Shown: one piece after another, positions 16,601 to 24,807 of the stretch
Position numbering within the stretch: the first letter of the stretch is position 1
Layout: each line of letters starts with the position of its first letter
Assembly (NCBI GenBank): GCA_964596165.1
Contig: CAZQTW010000002.1
Coordinates: 62,001 to 126,000, forward strand
DNA length: 64,000 nt
Direction of reading: 5' to 3'
Source of the DNA: CAYUQT01 sp964596165
Lineage (GTDB): Bacteria > Planctomycetota > Phycisphaerae > UBA1845 > JAFGLZ01
Translations under genes and position numbers: made by a program
Notes under the pieces: generated by a model
Seen by the model: only the letters and a program-made list of their open reading frames with translations
Databases searched by the model: none
Told to the model about the DNA's origin: nothing

Positions 16601-17013
16601 GCCGGCACCGCTCGCCGTCGGGCACCGAAACGATTCTGATCTGTGAGGACTCCGAACCAGTGCTCAACCTGGCGGTTGAGATCTTGAGGAGTGGCGGATA
16701 CACGGTGTTGGCCGCGGGGAACGGCGAACAGGCCCTCCGATTGGCCAAGCAGCATGATCGTCCGATTCATCTGCTCCTCACCGACGTTGTCATGCCCGGA
16801 ATGGACGGCAAGAAGTTGGCGGATACGCTGACCGCCATCATGCCGAATCTGAAGACACTCTTTATCTCAGGGTATGCGTCCGACGTCATCGCCCGGCGTG
16901 GTGTGCTGGAAGAGGGCCTGGAACTCCTGGAAAAACCCTTCACTCACGACGGACTCCTCCGCCGCGTCCGCGGAATCCTGGACCGAGAGCCGCGTCAGCT
17001 TGACATCCGATAG
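13669..17013 (+). CDS. Hybrid sensor histidine kinase (Cache, HAMP, two PAS, HisKA, HATPase, receiver)
   Basis: This 1114-residue membrane sensor has a first helix (about 15-36). A large periplasmic double-Cache-like domain follows (about 37-365, with FVVNAWYLTAYEPI and GKTGYVFVLSG), then a second helix (about 372-394) and HAMP (RTIARPVRQM onward). Two PAS domains (about 460-585 and 594-712) precede the kinase. The phospho-acceptor is H743 in GGVAHDFNNIL. The ATPase boxes are VVNLVVNARDAM, VSDTGIGM, PFYTTK and GEGTGLGLAMVYG. A C-terminal receiver has acidic ICEDSE and phospho-Asp1039 in LLTDVVMPGMDG. Architecture suggests intramolecular phosphorelay from a periplasmic small ligand; no output regulator is adjacent. 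The start is TTG, six bases after GGAGG. Confidence 0.93.
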   Translation: MLSALKNLRLSAKISLLGAGSVLITAVALVALAVWQSGQYNTLAQHEVDTLINADLDHIMQGVYNLVQTENEAVQQQVDYNLKVARHVLASAGRVSLSKDTVPWTAINQFTHEPTEVHLPKLLVGHRWLGQNADPTVETAIVDDVQKLVGDTATIFQRMNERGDMLRVATTVKTLEGRRAIGTYIPAIDPGGTPNPVIATVRQLETYHGRAFVVNAWYLTAYEPITDSAGDLVGMLYVGVKQQAVESRVRQAILQTTVGKTGYVFVLSGTGKDRGHYVISKDGLRDGENIWESKDAEGRYFIQAIIQRALALKPGEMATERYPWQNMGESSPRWKIARFAYYAPWDWVIGTSAYEDELQGYQAVLSGGRKWMTSIMALAGLAITLVIVVVGVLIARTIARPVRQMTEAVKTIIQGNLNQAVDIRSRDEIGILTETFNFMADKLTQTLEGLRKSEQRLHAILQGSPIPAFVIDKNHRVMHWNRALQELSGITSEEVMGTREHWRAFYTRERPCMADLLVDERSEAIPSWYPGKCKRSDLSPDAYEATDFFPELGEAGRWLRFTAAAIRDPEGRIVGAVETLEDISESKRAEQALRESEEQYRSLFSGVPVGLYRSTPAGRIVDGNPALVEMFGYPSRESLLAVKTLDLYVDPDDRARWVTQLEREGTVRNFEVKMRRFDGTVIDVLNAGRIVRDKEGRVLWYEGSVEDITERKRAEEERSKLETQLRHAQKMEAVGQLAGGVAHDFNNILTAILGNAELIMRDLELQLPPNHLLIEELRVVERSALRGAGLTRQLLAFSRQQLSKPAVIDLNRVLLELDKMLRSLLKEDIHLSLNVSPESMCIWADPGQIEQVVVNLVVNARDAMPSGGQLVVETSKIVLSPSDVAARDDARPGAHVVLTVSDTGIGMTRETMERIFEPFYTTKPLGEGTGLGLAMVYGIVKQAGGHITVQSEPGVGTWFRIHFPVVDATPSEMEAPGGRHRSPSGTETILICEDSEPVLNLAVEILRSGGYTVLAAGNGEQALRLAKQHDRPIHLLLTDVVMPGMDGKKLADTLTAIMPNLKTLFISGYASDVIARRGVLEEGLELLEKPFTHDGLLRRVRGILDREPRQLDIR

Positions 17014-17153
17014 TCAAACGGAGGAGACATAGACCGGCAACCATGAAACGGCGAGGGAACACACTCGGTGTCGGCCTGCCCACCGGTCCCGCCGGACCTC
17101 TTTGCCCCCCATGAATGCGCACACGTTTTCAGTACCCGACTGACGCGCAGCGG

Positions 17154-18638
17154 TTACGTGCCTTTTTCTTCGAAACGCCCCGCCGGTGGGCCGGCCCGGC
17201 CACGTGCGATGCGTCTGCGGATCAAACCGAAATACACGACAATGCCGACGGCAATTCCCACGAGCGTGCTCCAAGCCGCCACGTGGGCGCCGTCGAGGCT
17301 TGGGACGGTCAAGGCCGCGGCGACCAGGGTCGTCCAAAGCAGCGCCGTGGCGGCCACGGGAATGCGAAGCCGCCCGAGGCCGAAGCCTTCGGCCCGGCCG
17401 CAGCCCGCGGGGGCGCGAAACGACGCCAGAATGATGCCGCCGTAGCCCAGATAACCGGCCGTGGCCGAAATCGATGTGATCAGAGCCAGTTTTTTGAACC
17501 CCAGGACGACCGCGGACGTAATCAGCCACACGATGACAATAGCCGCCACAGGCGATTTCCTGGTCGGATGGACCCGCTTCAAGACCCCGGACAGCGGCAG
17601 CATGTTGTCGCGGGCCATCGAGAAGATCAGCCGCGTCGTGGAGGCCATGCTGGCGACGCCGCAGGCGAAAATCGACACGAAAACGATGAGCATCGATACC
17701 CCCGTCAAGCGGTCGCCAAAACGCCGGCGCAAGATGGTCAACAGCGGCGTATCGCTTTGTTGGACCTCCGCGAGGTTGTCGATGGCGAGGATGAACGCCA
17801 ACACCATAAAGAACCCGCCGATCCCGGAGGCCAGGAGAGAGGTGATAACGGCGCGAGGGACGGTCCGACGCGGTCGGTGCGTCTCCTCCGCCAAGTCCGC
17901 GGCGGCTTCAAAACCCGTCAGACACCATGCACCCATGAGGATCGACAGGGCGAACGCGCCGAACGTTGCAGGCTGACGCGTGTAGAAGTTCGTACTGTCG
18001 AACAGCGTGACCCATCCACGGCCGGATCGAAAACCGAACATCGCCAACAGGACGATCGTAATGAGGGCGGCGCCGCCGATCTCGGCGATGACGCCCGCGT
18101 CGTTCACGCGTGAAGCCAGCTTGATCCCGACAATGTGGAGCACGGCGATGGCCGAGATGACGACGACGGTCAGACGCGGCACGGTGAGCCACCCGATCGA
18201 ATCGAGCTTGAGAAACCCGTGCAGGTATTCCGCCAGGGCGCTGCACACGCCGGGGAATCCGGTGAGAAACTGGAGCAGCAGCAGCCACCCGACGAAGTAT
18301 CCGAACCTTGGCCCCACCAGACGCGAGGTCCATTGATAGCCGTAGCCCGAGAGCGGATAGTGCGTTGACAGCTCCGCAATAACGAGCGAAACGAGGAACT
18401 GACCGAACAGGACGAGCAACCACGACCAGATGACCGCCGGGCCGACTTGTCGGATGCCGAGCTGAAAACCCGCGAAGATCCCGGTCGTTATGGAGATGAG
18501 CGAGAAAGAGATCGCAAAGCTCGAGAACGCCCCCATCGAACGTCTAAGCTGTTGCGCATAGCCGAGCTTCTGAAGTTCCTCGGAATCACGGCACGTGGTC
18601 TCGAGGCCGTTTCTTCCCTGCGTCGTGTCGTCGCTCAT
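17154..18638 (-). CDS. APC-superfamily amino acid permease
   Basis: The 494-residue inner-membrane transporter has about 12 hydrophobic helices. The N-terminal signature GYAQQLRRSMGAFSSFAISFS gives the unwound first helix of the amino acid-polyamine-organocation fold. A conserved SGYGYQWTSRLVGPRFGYFVGW loop and a GFEAAADLAEETHRPRRTVPRA segment after helix 6 place it in the GABA/choline-like permease group. These import amino acids or amines with protons; the substrate cannot be set from sequence. The ATG at 18638 starts MSDDTTQ, giving a cytoplasmic N-terminus of about 35 residues, normal for the family. It stands alone, divergent from apbE. A second, distantly related permease lies at 40359-41771. 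Confidence 0.88.
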   Translation of the reverse strand: MSDDTTQGRNGLETTCRDSEELQKLGYAQQLRRSMGAFSSFAISFSLISITTGIFAGFQLGIRQVGPAVIWSWLLVLFGQFLVSLVIAELSTHYPLSGYGYQWTSRLVGPRFGYFVGWLLLLQFLTGFPGVCSALAEYLHGFLKLDSIGWLTVPRLTVVVISAIAVLHIVGIKLASRVNDAGVIAEIGGAALITIVLLAMFGFRSGRGWVTLFDSTNFYTRQPATFGAFALSILMGAWCLTGFEAAADLAEETHRPRRTVPRAVITSLLASGIGGFFMVLAFILAIDNLAEVQQSDTPLLTILRRRFGDRLTGVSMLIVFVSIFACGVASMASTTRLIFSMARDNMLPLSGVLKRVHPTRKSPVAAIVIVWLITSAVVLGFKKLALITSISATAGYLGYGGIILASFRAPAGCGRAEGFGLGRLRIPVAATALLWTTLVAAALTVPSLDGAHVAAWSTLVGIAVGIVVYFGLIRRRIARGRAGPPAGRFEEKGT

Positions 18639-18945
18639 TCCGGCCTTCCTGTTCCGAACCGACGAAGAGTGACCATCACAAGGTGGCCGGTATGGTAGCA
18701 GATCTCTCGGGAAGAAGAAGATCCCCGTGTTCGACGAATCGGTCGGTCAGGTCCTGCTCCGGTCGGTTCCAGGCGAAACGGCTGCAGGAAACCGCCCCAA
18801 ACCGTGCGGCCGAACGGCAAGGGCTTTGCCAACTTCATGAATCGACGGGTGTTGTACATCTGCCACCGGTGTATCACTATACGTGTCCTGCTCACGCGTT
18901 GTGAGCGGTGGATGGACGCGGGCCGGCCGAACCTGGTGGCTTCCA
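18639..18945. other. Divergent intergenic region, permease / apbE
   Basis: About 300 bases between divergent genes. No coding sequence is convincing. A frame open from GTG 18883 extends apbE by 21 residues but has no SD. TTGTAC at about 18852 and TATACG at about 18879 could form a poorly spaced promoter for apbE. I see nothing else. Confidence 0.35.
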
Positions 18946-19785
18946 ATGGGATCACCCAGCGAGGGACATTGCACGTTCACTCACGAAGCGATGACAACGA
19001 CGTTTGGCATTGTCGTGGCCTGCCCCGATACCGCATACGCTCGACAGGCGGCGGCCGCGGCGTTCGACGAACTGGACCGGCTCGAAGAACGTCTCAGCCG
19101 CTACCGGGAAGGCAGCGATGTCTTCCGCATCAACCGGCTTCGGGCAGGCCGGTCGACGGTGGTGCACCTGGACACGTTTGAATGCCTGCACATGTCTGTT
19201 GAGATTCACCGGGCAACGGCCGGGGCTTTCGACGTAGCCTACGCCTCGGCGCGCGCCGCCTGCGGCTCGCCGCAGTTTGAACTCGACGAAACCGAACACC
19301 GCGTTCGCGTATTGACGGATGGCGTTCGGATCGATCTGGGCGGCATCGGCAAGGGATTCGCACTGGATCGCATGGCGGCGCTTCTGGCCGACTGGGACGT
19401 CAAGTCGGCCATGCTCTCGTCCGGCGCGAGCACGATAGTAGCCACGGAGGCACCTCCGGGCAAGCGCGGTTGGCCGGTGTCCTTTGGTCCGGACGAGGCG
19501 CTTCAACGGATCGCCTTGGTTCGTGGTGCTTTCAGCGCCTCCGGCCGGGCCGTCAAGGGGGATCACATTGTCGATCCGCACACCGGTCGGCGGGCACGAG
19601 GGTGGCAGCGTATCTGGGTGGCCGCCCCCTCGGGCGCCGTTGCCGACGCGCTGTCAACGGCCTTCATGGTGATGCGTGAGGACGCGATTCGGGGATTCTG
19701 CTCGCGCGACGCGCGCGTATCCGCCTGGGGCTTGCGGCCCGGCCGGAGGGAACCGGTCACGTTCGCCGATCGTCTGACGGGCTGA
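18946..19785 (+). CDS. apbE: FAD:protein FMN transferase
   Basis: ApbE cuts FAD and attaches FMN covalently to a Thr in target proteins such as Na+-NQR/RNF subunits or other exported flavoproteins. The 279-residue product shows the family order. It begins with HEAMTTTFGIVV, followed by EERLSRYREGSDVFRINR. The Mg/FAD-binding IDLGGIGKGFALDRMA comes next, then SSGAST at the place of the usual glycine-rich strand. Last are SGRAVKGDHIVDPHTG and the C-terminal ADALSTAFMVM. The GTG at 18883 is possible but ATG 18946 fits the usual N-terminus and has a GGTGG element upstream. There is no signal peptide or lipobox, so this copy may act in the cytoplasm. No obvious flavinylation target lies nearby. Confidence 0.87.
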   Translation: MGSPSEGHCTFTHEAMTTTFGIVVACPDTAYARQAAAAAFDELDRLEERLSRYREGSDVFRINRLRAGRSTVVHLDTFECLHMSVEIHRATAGAFDVAYASARAACGSPQFELDETEHRVRVLTDGVRIDLGGIGKGFALDRMAALLADWDVKSAMLSSGASTIVATEAPPGKRGWPVSFGPDEALQRIALVRGAFSASGRAVKGDHIVDPHTGRRARGWQRIWVAAPSGAVADALSTAFMVMREDAIRGFCSRDARVSAWGLRPGRREPVTFADRLTG

Positions 19786-19806
19786 TCACGCGTCACAAGC
19801 CGCAAG

Positions 19807-21153
19807 TCAGACCGCGAAGTCCTCCGGTTTCAGATCAATCGTCTTGCGGGCCTCGATCGCCTCGTTCACCTTAAACACCAGCACCTCGGTAGGAAACGCG
19901 ACGTCGGCCGGGCAGTTGAGCTTGGCCTTTCCTCGCACGGCAGCGACGAAGTTCTCGAGGTGCGGCTGCCAGGGCGACTTGTCCAGCACGACCGGTAGCT
20001 CCCAGGCCGTCACCTGGCCGGTCTCCTGCGAACGGATCTCGTGCGGATCCATCGGCTTCGAACTCGCCTCCGCCGCTTTCACCGCCGGCGGCACTTCCTT
20101 CACGATGAAGTTCTGTTCGGTCCATCGCTCCCAGTCGGGGGCGTAGGGTTCCCGGAAGATCTTGGTCCACCGCGGGTTTTCCGAGATTCGGATCGAGGAT
20201 TCCGTCCCCATGAAGTGTTCGAAGCTACCGCCGCCCGCACTGGTCGTGGTCAACAACTGGAAGACCGAGCGGACCGCGCCTTTGGAGGTCGGATACTCCA
20301 GAACGGCGGTGACATTGTCGTGGGTCTGATGATCCTTGTAATAGTCGACGCCTCCGGTCGCCGTGACCGACTTCGGCCGAACGCCGATGAGCCAGTTCGA
20401 GACGTCGATCTGGTGCGAGACGGAGTCGGTCAGCTCCCCCAGGCCGTACTTCTTGAACGCCCGCCAATTGCGAAGCTCCCGCATCGAGTCGAAGCCGCTT
20501 GCCTTTAGTTGATCGTCCGGCATGGCGAATTTTCTGGGCCAGCCGAGGTCCTCTCTCACCCGATGCGCCCATTGCGAACTGACATTTGTCAACTGCCCCA
20601 CCAGCTGGGCTTCGCCGAGCAAGGTATACAGAACATGCTTGTATCGCGGATTGCTGCGGCGCTGGTAGCCGATCTGCAGCAGCTTGCCGGTCTCGCGCAT
20701 CGCCTTCACCATCGACCGCCCGGCGTCAATCGTGTTGGCCATCGCTGCCTCACAATAAACGTTCAGCCCGGCTTTGAGGCAGGCGATCACCTGCTCCGCG
20801 TGAACGAAGTCGGGAGTGGCCACGATCACGGCGTGCAGATCCTTCTCTTTGTCGAGCATCTGGCGATAGTCGGCGTAGTCGTTGACGTCATGCTTGTACG
20901 TGGCCAGGTACTTCTTGGCTGTCTGGCGGCGATACTCCCAGATGTCGCAGATGGCGCGGAAGCGGATGTCCGGCATCGCCAGACCCGCCTGGATCAACGC
21001 GTTCCCCTGGTCGCCGGCGCCGATGAGGCCCACGTGAACGGCATCCGAGGCGGGTTTCGATGCTTCCTGTGCGGCCTGAACGGCGCGCGTCATCATCATG
21101 AAGCCCGTGCCGGCGGCGATTCCCGTTCCGAGGAACTCTCGTCGTTTCATCAT
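19807..21153 (-). CDS. Gfo/Idh/MocA-family oxidoreductase with Tat signal, atypical catalytic motif
   Basis: The 448-residue protein has a twin-arginine signal MMKRREFLGTGIAAGTG, a spacer, then the nucleotide-binding strand VHVGLIGAGDQGNAL. At the position of the usual EKP motif it reads CEAAMANT, so the canonical catalytic/NAD-contact lysine is missing. The C-terminal domain is complete and ends TIDLKPEDFAV. It is the last gene of a minus-strand cluster behind two TIM-barrel paralogues. ATG 21153 is preferred since GGAG lies nine bases upstream; ATG 21168 would overlap the preceding stop by 13 bases and has no SD. Periplasmic sugar oxidation or epimerisation is plausible; the missing lysine makes true dehydrogenase activity uncertain. 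Confidence 0.88.
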   Translation of the reverse strand: MMKRREFLGTGIAAGTGFMMMTRAVQAAQEASKPASDAVHVGLIGAGDQGNALIQAGLAMPDIRFRAICDIWEYRRQTAKKYLATYKHDVNDYADYRQMLDKEKDLHAVIVATPDFVHAEQVIACLKAGLNVYCEAAMANTIDAGRSMVKAMRETGKLLQIGYQRRSNPRYKHVLYTLLGEAQLVGQLTNVSSQWAHRVREDLGWPRKFAMPDDQLKASGFDSMRELRNWRAFKKYGLGELTDSVSHQIDVSNWLIGVRPKSVTATGGVDYYKDHQTHDNVTAVLEYPTSKGAVRSVFQLLTTTSAGGGSFEHFMGTESSIRISENPRWTKIFREPYAPDWERWTEQNFIVKEVPPAVKAAEASSKPMDPHEIRSQETGQVTAWELPVVLDKSPWQPHLENFVAAVRGKAKLNCPADVAFPTEVLVFKVNEAIEARKTIDLKPEDFAV

Positions 21154-21155
21154 CT

Positions 21156-22124
21156 TCAGCTTCTCCATGGTCGCACCCGCTTTGGCGATGCCGCCAAGAT
21201 TTCATGGGTGATCTTCACGTCCTGGGCGACTTCGAAGTCGAACATGCCGGCTAGGATGAAGTCCGCGCCGTTCTCGATCGCAAACCGGAATCCGTTCTCG
21301 GGCGGTATCGCCCCGCCCGCCATCACCTTGAACGCCACCCAGGGCTTCTCGACCGTCTTCATGAATTCGATCGTTTCCTTCGGATGCCGACAGAAGATCG
21401 AGTCGAAGTCCATCTTCGCGCTGGGATAATCCATGTGATGCAACGTCTTGATGTAAAAGTCACAGGGAATCTTGTGCTTCTCGCAGGCCTGAATGGTGTG
21501 AAGCTCGTGGGCCCCGACCGCGCACGGCAGACCGTGCGATTTCATGATCTCGACCAGTTTGCCGAGGATGTTGATCTGCCCGTTTTCGACGAGCTTGTCG
21601 CACGGTTCGCCCCACAGGTAAAGGGCGTCGGCGCCGTCGTCGACCATCCGCTGTGTGTCCTGGCTGAATCTGGCCATGTCCTCGAAAGGCACGACGGAGT
21701 GGGCGATCCATTGAATCTTGCCGCCGCGCTTCTCGCGGTGCTCCTTGAGCAGCCTTCGGATCAGGTCGCTGGTCAGGTTCGCCGTGATGGTGTTGATCCC
21801 CATCGACTCGCACAGGGCAAGCGTCTCGAGTATCTTGGCGTCCGTGTTGTACCGATTGACGAGCTGCATCACGTATTTCAGATCGCGAACGTGGTTGTAC
21901 CGGCCGATCAGGTTGCCGCCGAGAATCAGGCGGCTGATTTCCAGCTTGCCGATCTTGCCCTTGGGCAACGTTCCCTTCGCGGGCGGTTGACCACCGGCTG
22001 CGGACGCCTCGGCGCCCTGTGCGGGCCGACCGCTTCCCGTGGCGGCGATCGCCCAGGCCGCCCCCGCCGAGGCCAATGCGGTGTCCCGCAGAAATGCCCG
22101 ACGACTGCGTGGATCCGATGTCAT
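21156..22124 (-). CDS. Tat-exported TIM-barrel protein, aldo/keto-reductase-like N-terminus (paralogue A)
   Basis: The function is not established. The 322-residue product has a Tat signal (SRRAFLRDTALASAGAAW) and then GKIGKLEISRLILGGN, which resembles the first strand of aldo/keto reductases. After that the sequence departs from that family and reads as a TIM barrel of its own type: ADALYLWGE, PCAVGAHELHTI, CDFYIKTLHH, WVAFKVMAGGAIPP and ADFILAGMFDFEV at strand ends. AGGAGG sits nine bases before ATG 22124. It shares most of its length with the next gene upstream, a clear tandem duplication, and its stop lies 2 bases before the start of the Gfo/Idh gene, so the two are one transcript. A periplasmic sugar aldolase, isomerase or reductase are candidates. 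Confidence 0.72.
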   Translation of the reverse strand: MTSDPRSRRAFLRDTALASAGAAWAIAATGSGRPAQGAEASAAGGQPPAKGTLPKGKIGKLEISRLILGGNLIGRYNHVRDLKYVMQLVNRYNTDAKILETLALCESMGINTITANLTSDLIRRLLKEHREKRGGKIQWIAHSVVPFEDMARFSQDTQRMVDDGADALYLWGEPCDKLVENGQINILGKLVEIMKSHGLPCAVGAHELHTIQACEKHKIPCDFYIKTLHHMDYPSAKMDFDSIFCRHPKETIEFMKTVEKPWVAFKVMAGGAIPPENGFRFAIENGADFILAGMFDFEVAQDVKITHEILAASPKRVRPWRS

Positions 22125-22361
22125 GCCGACGTTCCTCCTGGATTGGTGCACATCCCCCCGATCCTCGTCCCATCGCCTCCGTGAATCAGGTGTCGAATCA
22201 GACCCCGAGCCCGGTCGGAAACAGGGGATCCCGTCCTTAACTTCCGCGCTGCCACGATTCGGGGATTGCGCTTGTCCCGTGCCGGCATGATAATCCATGC
22301 CGGCATGCGAGGCCATGCCCTGGGGCGTCGAACCTCGCGTACCGCGGCGGTACAAGGGCCG

Positions 22362-23321
22362 TCACGACCTCCAGGGTCGCTCGCGTTTGGGGTTGGCCGC
22401 CAAAACCTCGTTCATGATCTTGATGTCCTGGGCGATCTCAAAGTCGAACATGCCGGCGAAGATGAAGTCGGCCCCGCCCTCAACGGCGTATTGGAAGCCG
22501 ACGTTCGGCGGGATTGCTCCGCCGGCCATCACCTTGAAGGCGATCCAGGGCTTGTCCACGGTCTTCATGAACTCGATCGTCTCCTTCGGGTGCCGGCAGA
22601 AGACCGAGTCGAAATCCATCTTCGCGCTGGGGTAGTCCAGATGGTGCAGTGTCTTGACGTAAAAGTCGCAGGGGATCCTGGCCTTCTCCACGGCCTGGAT
22701 GGTCCGAAGCGCATGCGCCCCCACGCCGACCGGAAGACCGTGGGCCTTCATCATCTCGACGGCCTTGGCAAGCGTGTCAATCTTGCCGTCCTCGACCAGC
22801 TTGTCGCTGTCCTCGCCCCAGACGTAGATTGCATCCGCGCCGTCGTCGACCATCTCCTGAACCTTGCGGCCGTAGTAGGCGAGGTCTTTGATCCATTCCA
22901 CCCAGTACGTGATCCACTTCATCTTGCCGCCCCGCTTTTCACGATACTCCTTCAGCAGCTTGCGCGTGGGCGGATTGGGGAACACACTGACGGTGTTGAT
23001 GCCCATCGACTCGGCCAGCGCCATCGTCTCGAGGATCTTCTCGTCGGTGTTGTAGCGATGGACCAGCGAGGTCACATACCGCAGGTCGCGGACGTGGTTG
23101 TAACGGTTCAGGAGGTTGCCGCCGAGGATAAGACGGCTGACCTCCAGTTTGCCGATCTTGCCGGTGGGAATCAAGCTCTTGGGCGGGGCCGGCGTGCCGG
23201 CGGCCGGCGCCTCGGCCGCTCGGACGGTTGGTGCGCCCGCGGCGCCGAGCGCCAGGCCGGCTCCGGCGGATGCTAGGAACGAATCTCGTACGAATTCCCG
23301 ACGACTGATCTCACCGGCCAT
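22362..23321 (-). CDS. Tat-exported TIM-barrel protein, aldo/keto-reductase-like N-terminus (paralogue B)
   Basis: The 319-residue product is a close paralogue of the downstream gene. Both share GKIGKLE(V/I)SRLILGGN, SAKMDFDS, CRHPKETIEFMKTV, the KVMAGGAIPP strand and the AGMFDFE strand, as well as the final PWRS. Its own features are SVFPNPPTRK and ITYWVEWIKD in place of the A-copy's HSVVPFEDMA, around the strand-3/4 region where substrate choice would be expected. The Tat signal is SRREFVRDSFLASAG, followed by an Ala/Pro-rich spacer. AGGAG lies nine bases before ATG 23321. It is the first gene of the minus-strand cluster and diverges from the URO-D-family gene, so a promoter should lie in 23322-23543. 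The enzymatic role is unknown. Confidence 0.72.
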   Translation of the reverse strand: MAGEISRREFVRDSFLASAGAGLALGAAGAPTVRAAEAPAAGTPAPPKSLIPTGKIGKLEVSRLILGGNLLNRYNHVRDLRYVTSLVHRYNTDEKILETMALAESMGINTVSVFPNPPTRKLLKEYREKRGGKMKWITYWVEWIKDLAYYGRKVQEMVDDGADAIYVWGEDSDKLVEDGKIDTLAKAVEMMKAHGLPVGVGAHALRTIQAVEKARIPCDFYVKTLHHLDYPSAKMDFDSVFCRHPKETIEFMKTVDKPWIAFKVMAGGAIPPNVGFQYAVEGGADFIFAGMFDFEIAQDIKIMNEVLAANPKRERPWRS

Positions 23322-23543
23322 ACCTTGCTTCTCCTGTTCATGCAACATGATATACCGCATCATACACGCCACAACCGGCCGAAGCGAGAGAAGCGCGGAG
23401 CGTCCGCGGCGTACAACGCACGCCTCAAGACACCTTACGCCTTCCTTGCGACGGTCGATGGCCAATGCCCGCGGCTTCGCGTATCATCTCGTTCCGTCGT
23501 GGGATCGATTGCGGACCCCGATGCCTGATTCGAGAAGAATACT

Positions 23544-24635
23544 ATGAGTCGGACAGCCCAGCGCGAGGCCTTTCACGCCATGATGGCGGGTGAACGGCCC
23601 GATGTCCTCTGCCAGTTCGAGCCCGGCTACTGGCCGGAGACCGTCGATCGCTGGCGGCAGGAGGGCCTACCCGCCGGCGTCGAACCGTGGGACGACTGCG
23701 GCATCATCCATTACTTCCGCCCGGAGATCGCCTGGGGCATCTACCCGCCGTTTCCCCTGGTCGTGCTTGAAGAAGACGCCGACAGCCGCGTGATTCGCAA
23801 TGAGAGCGGCATCGTCTGCCGCGAATCCAAACGGGGCAGGTGTTTGCCCCAATTCCTCGATCATCCGGTCAAGACGCGGGACGATTTCGAGGCCTTGAAG
23901 GATCGGCTCGATCCGACGACACCCGGCCGCTATCCGGCGGATTGGGATGCATGGGTCAAGTCGGCCAGGACGTCGCCGCACGTCTGGTGCATCGGCCGGC
24001 GCGATAACGGCTTCTTTGGTTGGCTGCGTGAATTGATGGGGCTCGAGGGCCTGCTCTTCGCTTACGTGGATCAGCCCGACCTGGTCCACGCCATATGCCG
24101 CCACCAGGTGAAGTACTTGCAGGGCCTGTACGCCAAGGCGCTCCGTGAGGCGCCGATCGACTTCGTATTCATGTGGGAGGACATGTCGTACAAGAACGGC
24201 CCCTTGATCTCGCCGGCCTTCTTCCGCGAGTTCATGCTACCCTACTACAAGGAGATGACCGACTTCTACCGGCAGATGGGCGCGAAGTGGATCACCGTCG
24301 ACAGCGACGGCGACATCAGCCTGCTCATCCCGCTCTTTCTGGAGGCGGGCGTCGATGGCCTGTTGCCGTTTGAAGTCGCGGCCGGCATGGACGTCCGCAA
24401 GGTGCGCCGGCAGTATCCAACGCTCAAGATCCTCGGCGGCCTCGACAAGCGCACCCTGGCCAAGAGCAAGGCCGCCATCGACGCCGAGCTGGAGGCCAAG
24501 TTGCCCGCGATGTTCCGAGCAGGACGCTACCTCCCGTCATTGGACCACCACGTCCCGCCGGACGTGCCGTACGAAAACTTCCGCTACTACCTCGAACGAT
24601 GTCGGGAGATCTATGCAAAGAATCGACGCAAATGA
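23544..24635 (+). CDS. Uroporphyrinogen decarboxylase (URO-D) family protein
   Basis: The 363-residue cytosolic protein belongs to the wide URO-D/methyltransferase barrel family. It shows WPETVDRW near the start, IDFVFMWEDMSYKNGPLISP with a following YYKEMTDFYRQ helix, WITVDSDGDISLLIPLFLEAGVDGLLPFEV, ILGGLDKRTLAK and the C-terminal LPSLDHHVPPDVPYENFRYYLERC. True HemE has an N-terminal RQAGRY motif, absent here, so haem synthesis is unlikely. Relatives are corrinoid or small-molecule methyltransferases, and many planctomycetes have numerous copies beside sugar genes. A decayed member of the same superfamily occurs at 60628-61400. It is divergent from the TIM-barrel cluster and followed by a beta-helix gene 172 bases on. 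Confidence 0.85.
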   Translation: MSRTAQREAFHAMMAGERPDVLCQFEPGYWPETVDRWRQEGLPAGVEPWDDCGIIHYFRPEIAWGIYPPFPLVVLEEDADSRVIRNESGIVCRESKRGRCLPQFLDHPVKTRDDFEALKDRLDPTTPGRYPADWDAWVKSARTSPHVWCIGRRDNGFFGWLRELMGLEGLLFAYVDQPDLVHAICRHQVKYLQGLYAKALREAPIDFVFMWEDMSYKNGPLISPAFFREFMLPYYKEMTDFYRQMGAKWITVDSDGDISLLIPLFLEAGVDGLLPFEVAAGMDVRKVRRQYPTLKILGGLDKRTLAKSKAAIDAELEAKLPAMFRAGRYLPSLDHHVPPDVPYENFRYYLERCREIYAKNRRK

Positions 24636-24807
24636 TGGGGAGGTCCAAGAACGAGCGGTGTTCGATCGTGCCTACGGCACGTGATTTCGGTTGATCTCCG
24701 AGCGCCCTGCGTTGAACGCGGGGCTGTTCTCGCAGAGTCCCTGTGGGACCTGGAAACAGAAGATAGACTGGCGCTTCATGGCAGAACCGGCAAAGGAGAC
24801 ATCGACG

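Noticed and set aside
15016..16770. 584-codon minus-strand frame opposite the histidine kinase
   Set aside because: It is an antisense shadow of a well-supported kinase; its product is His/Arg/Gln-rich with no motif.
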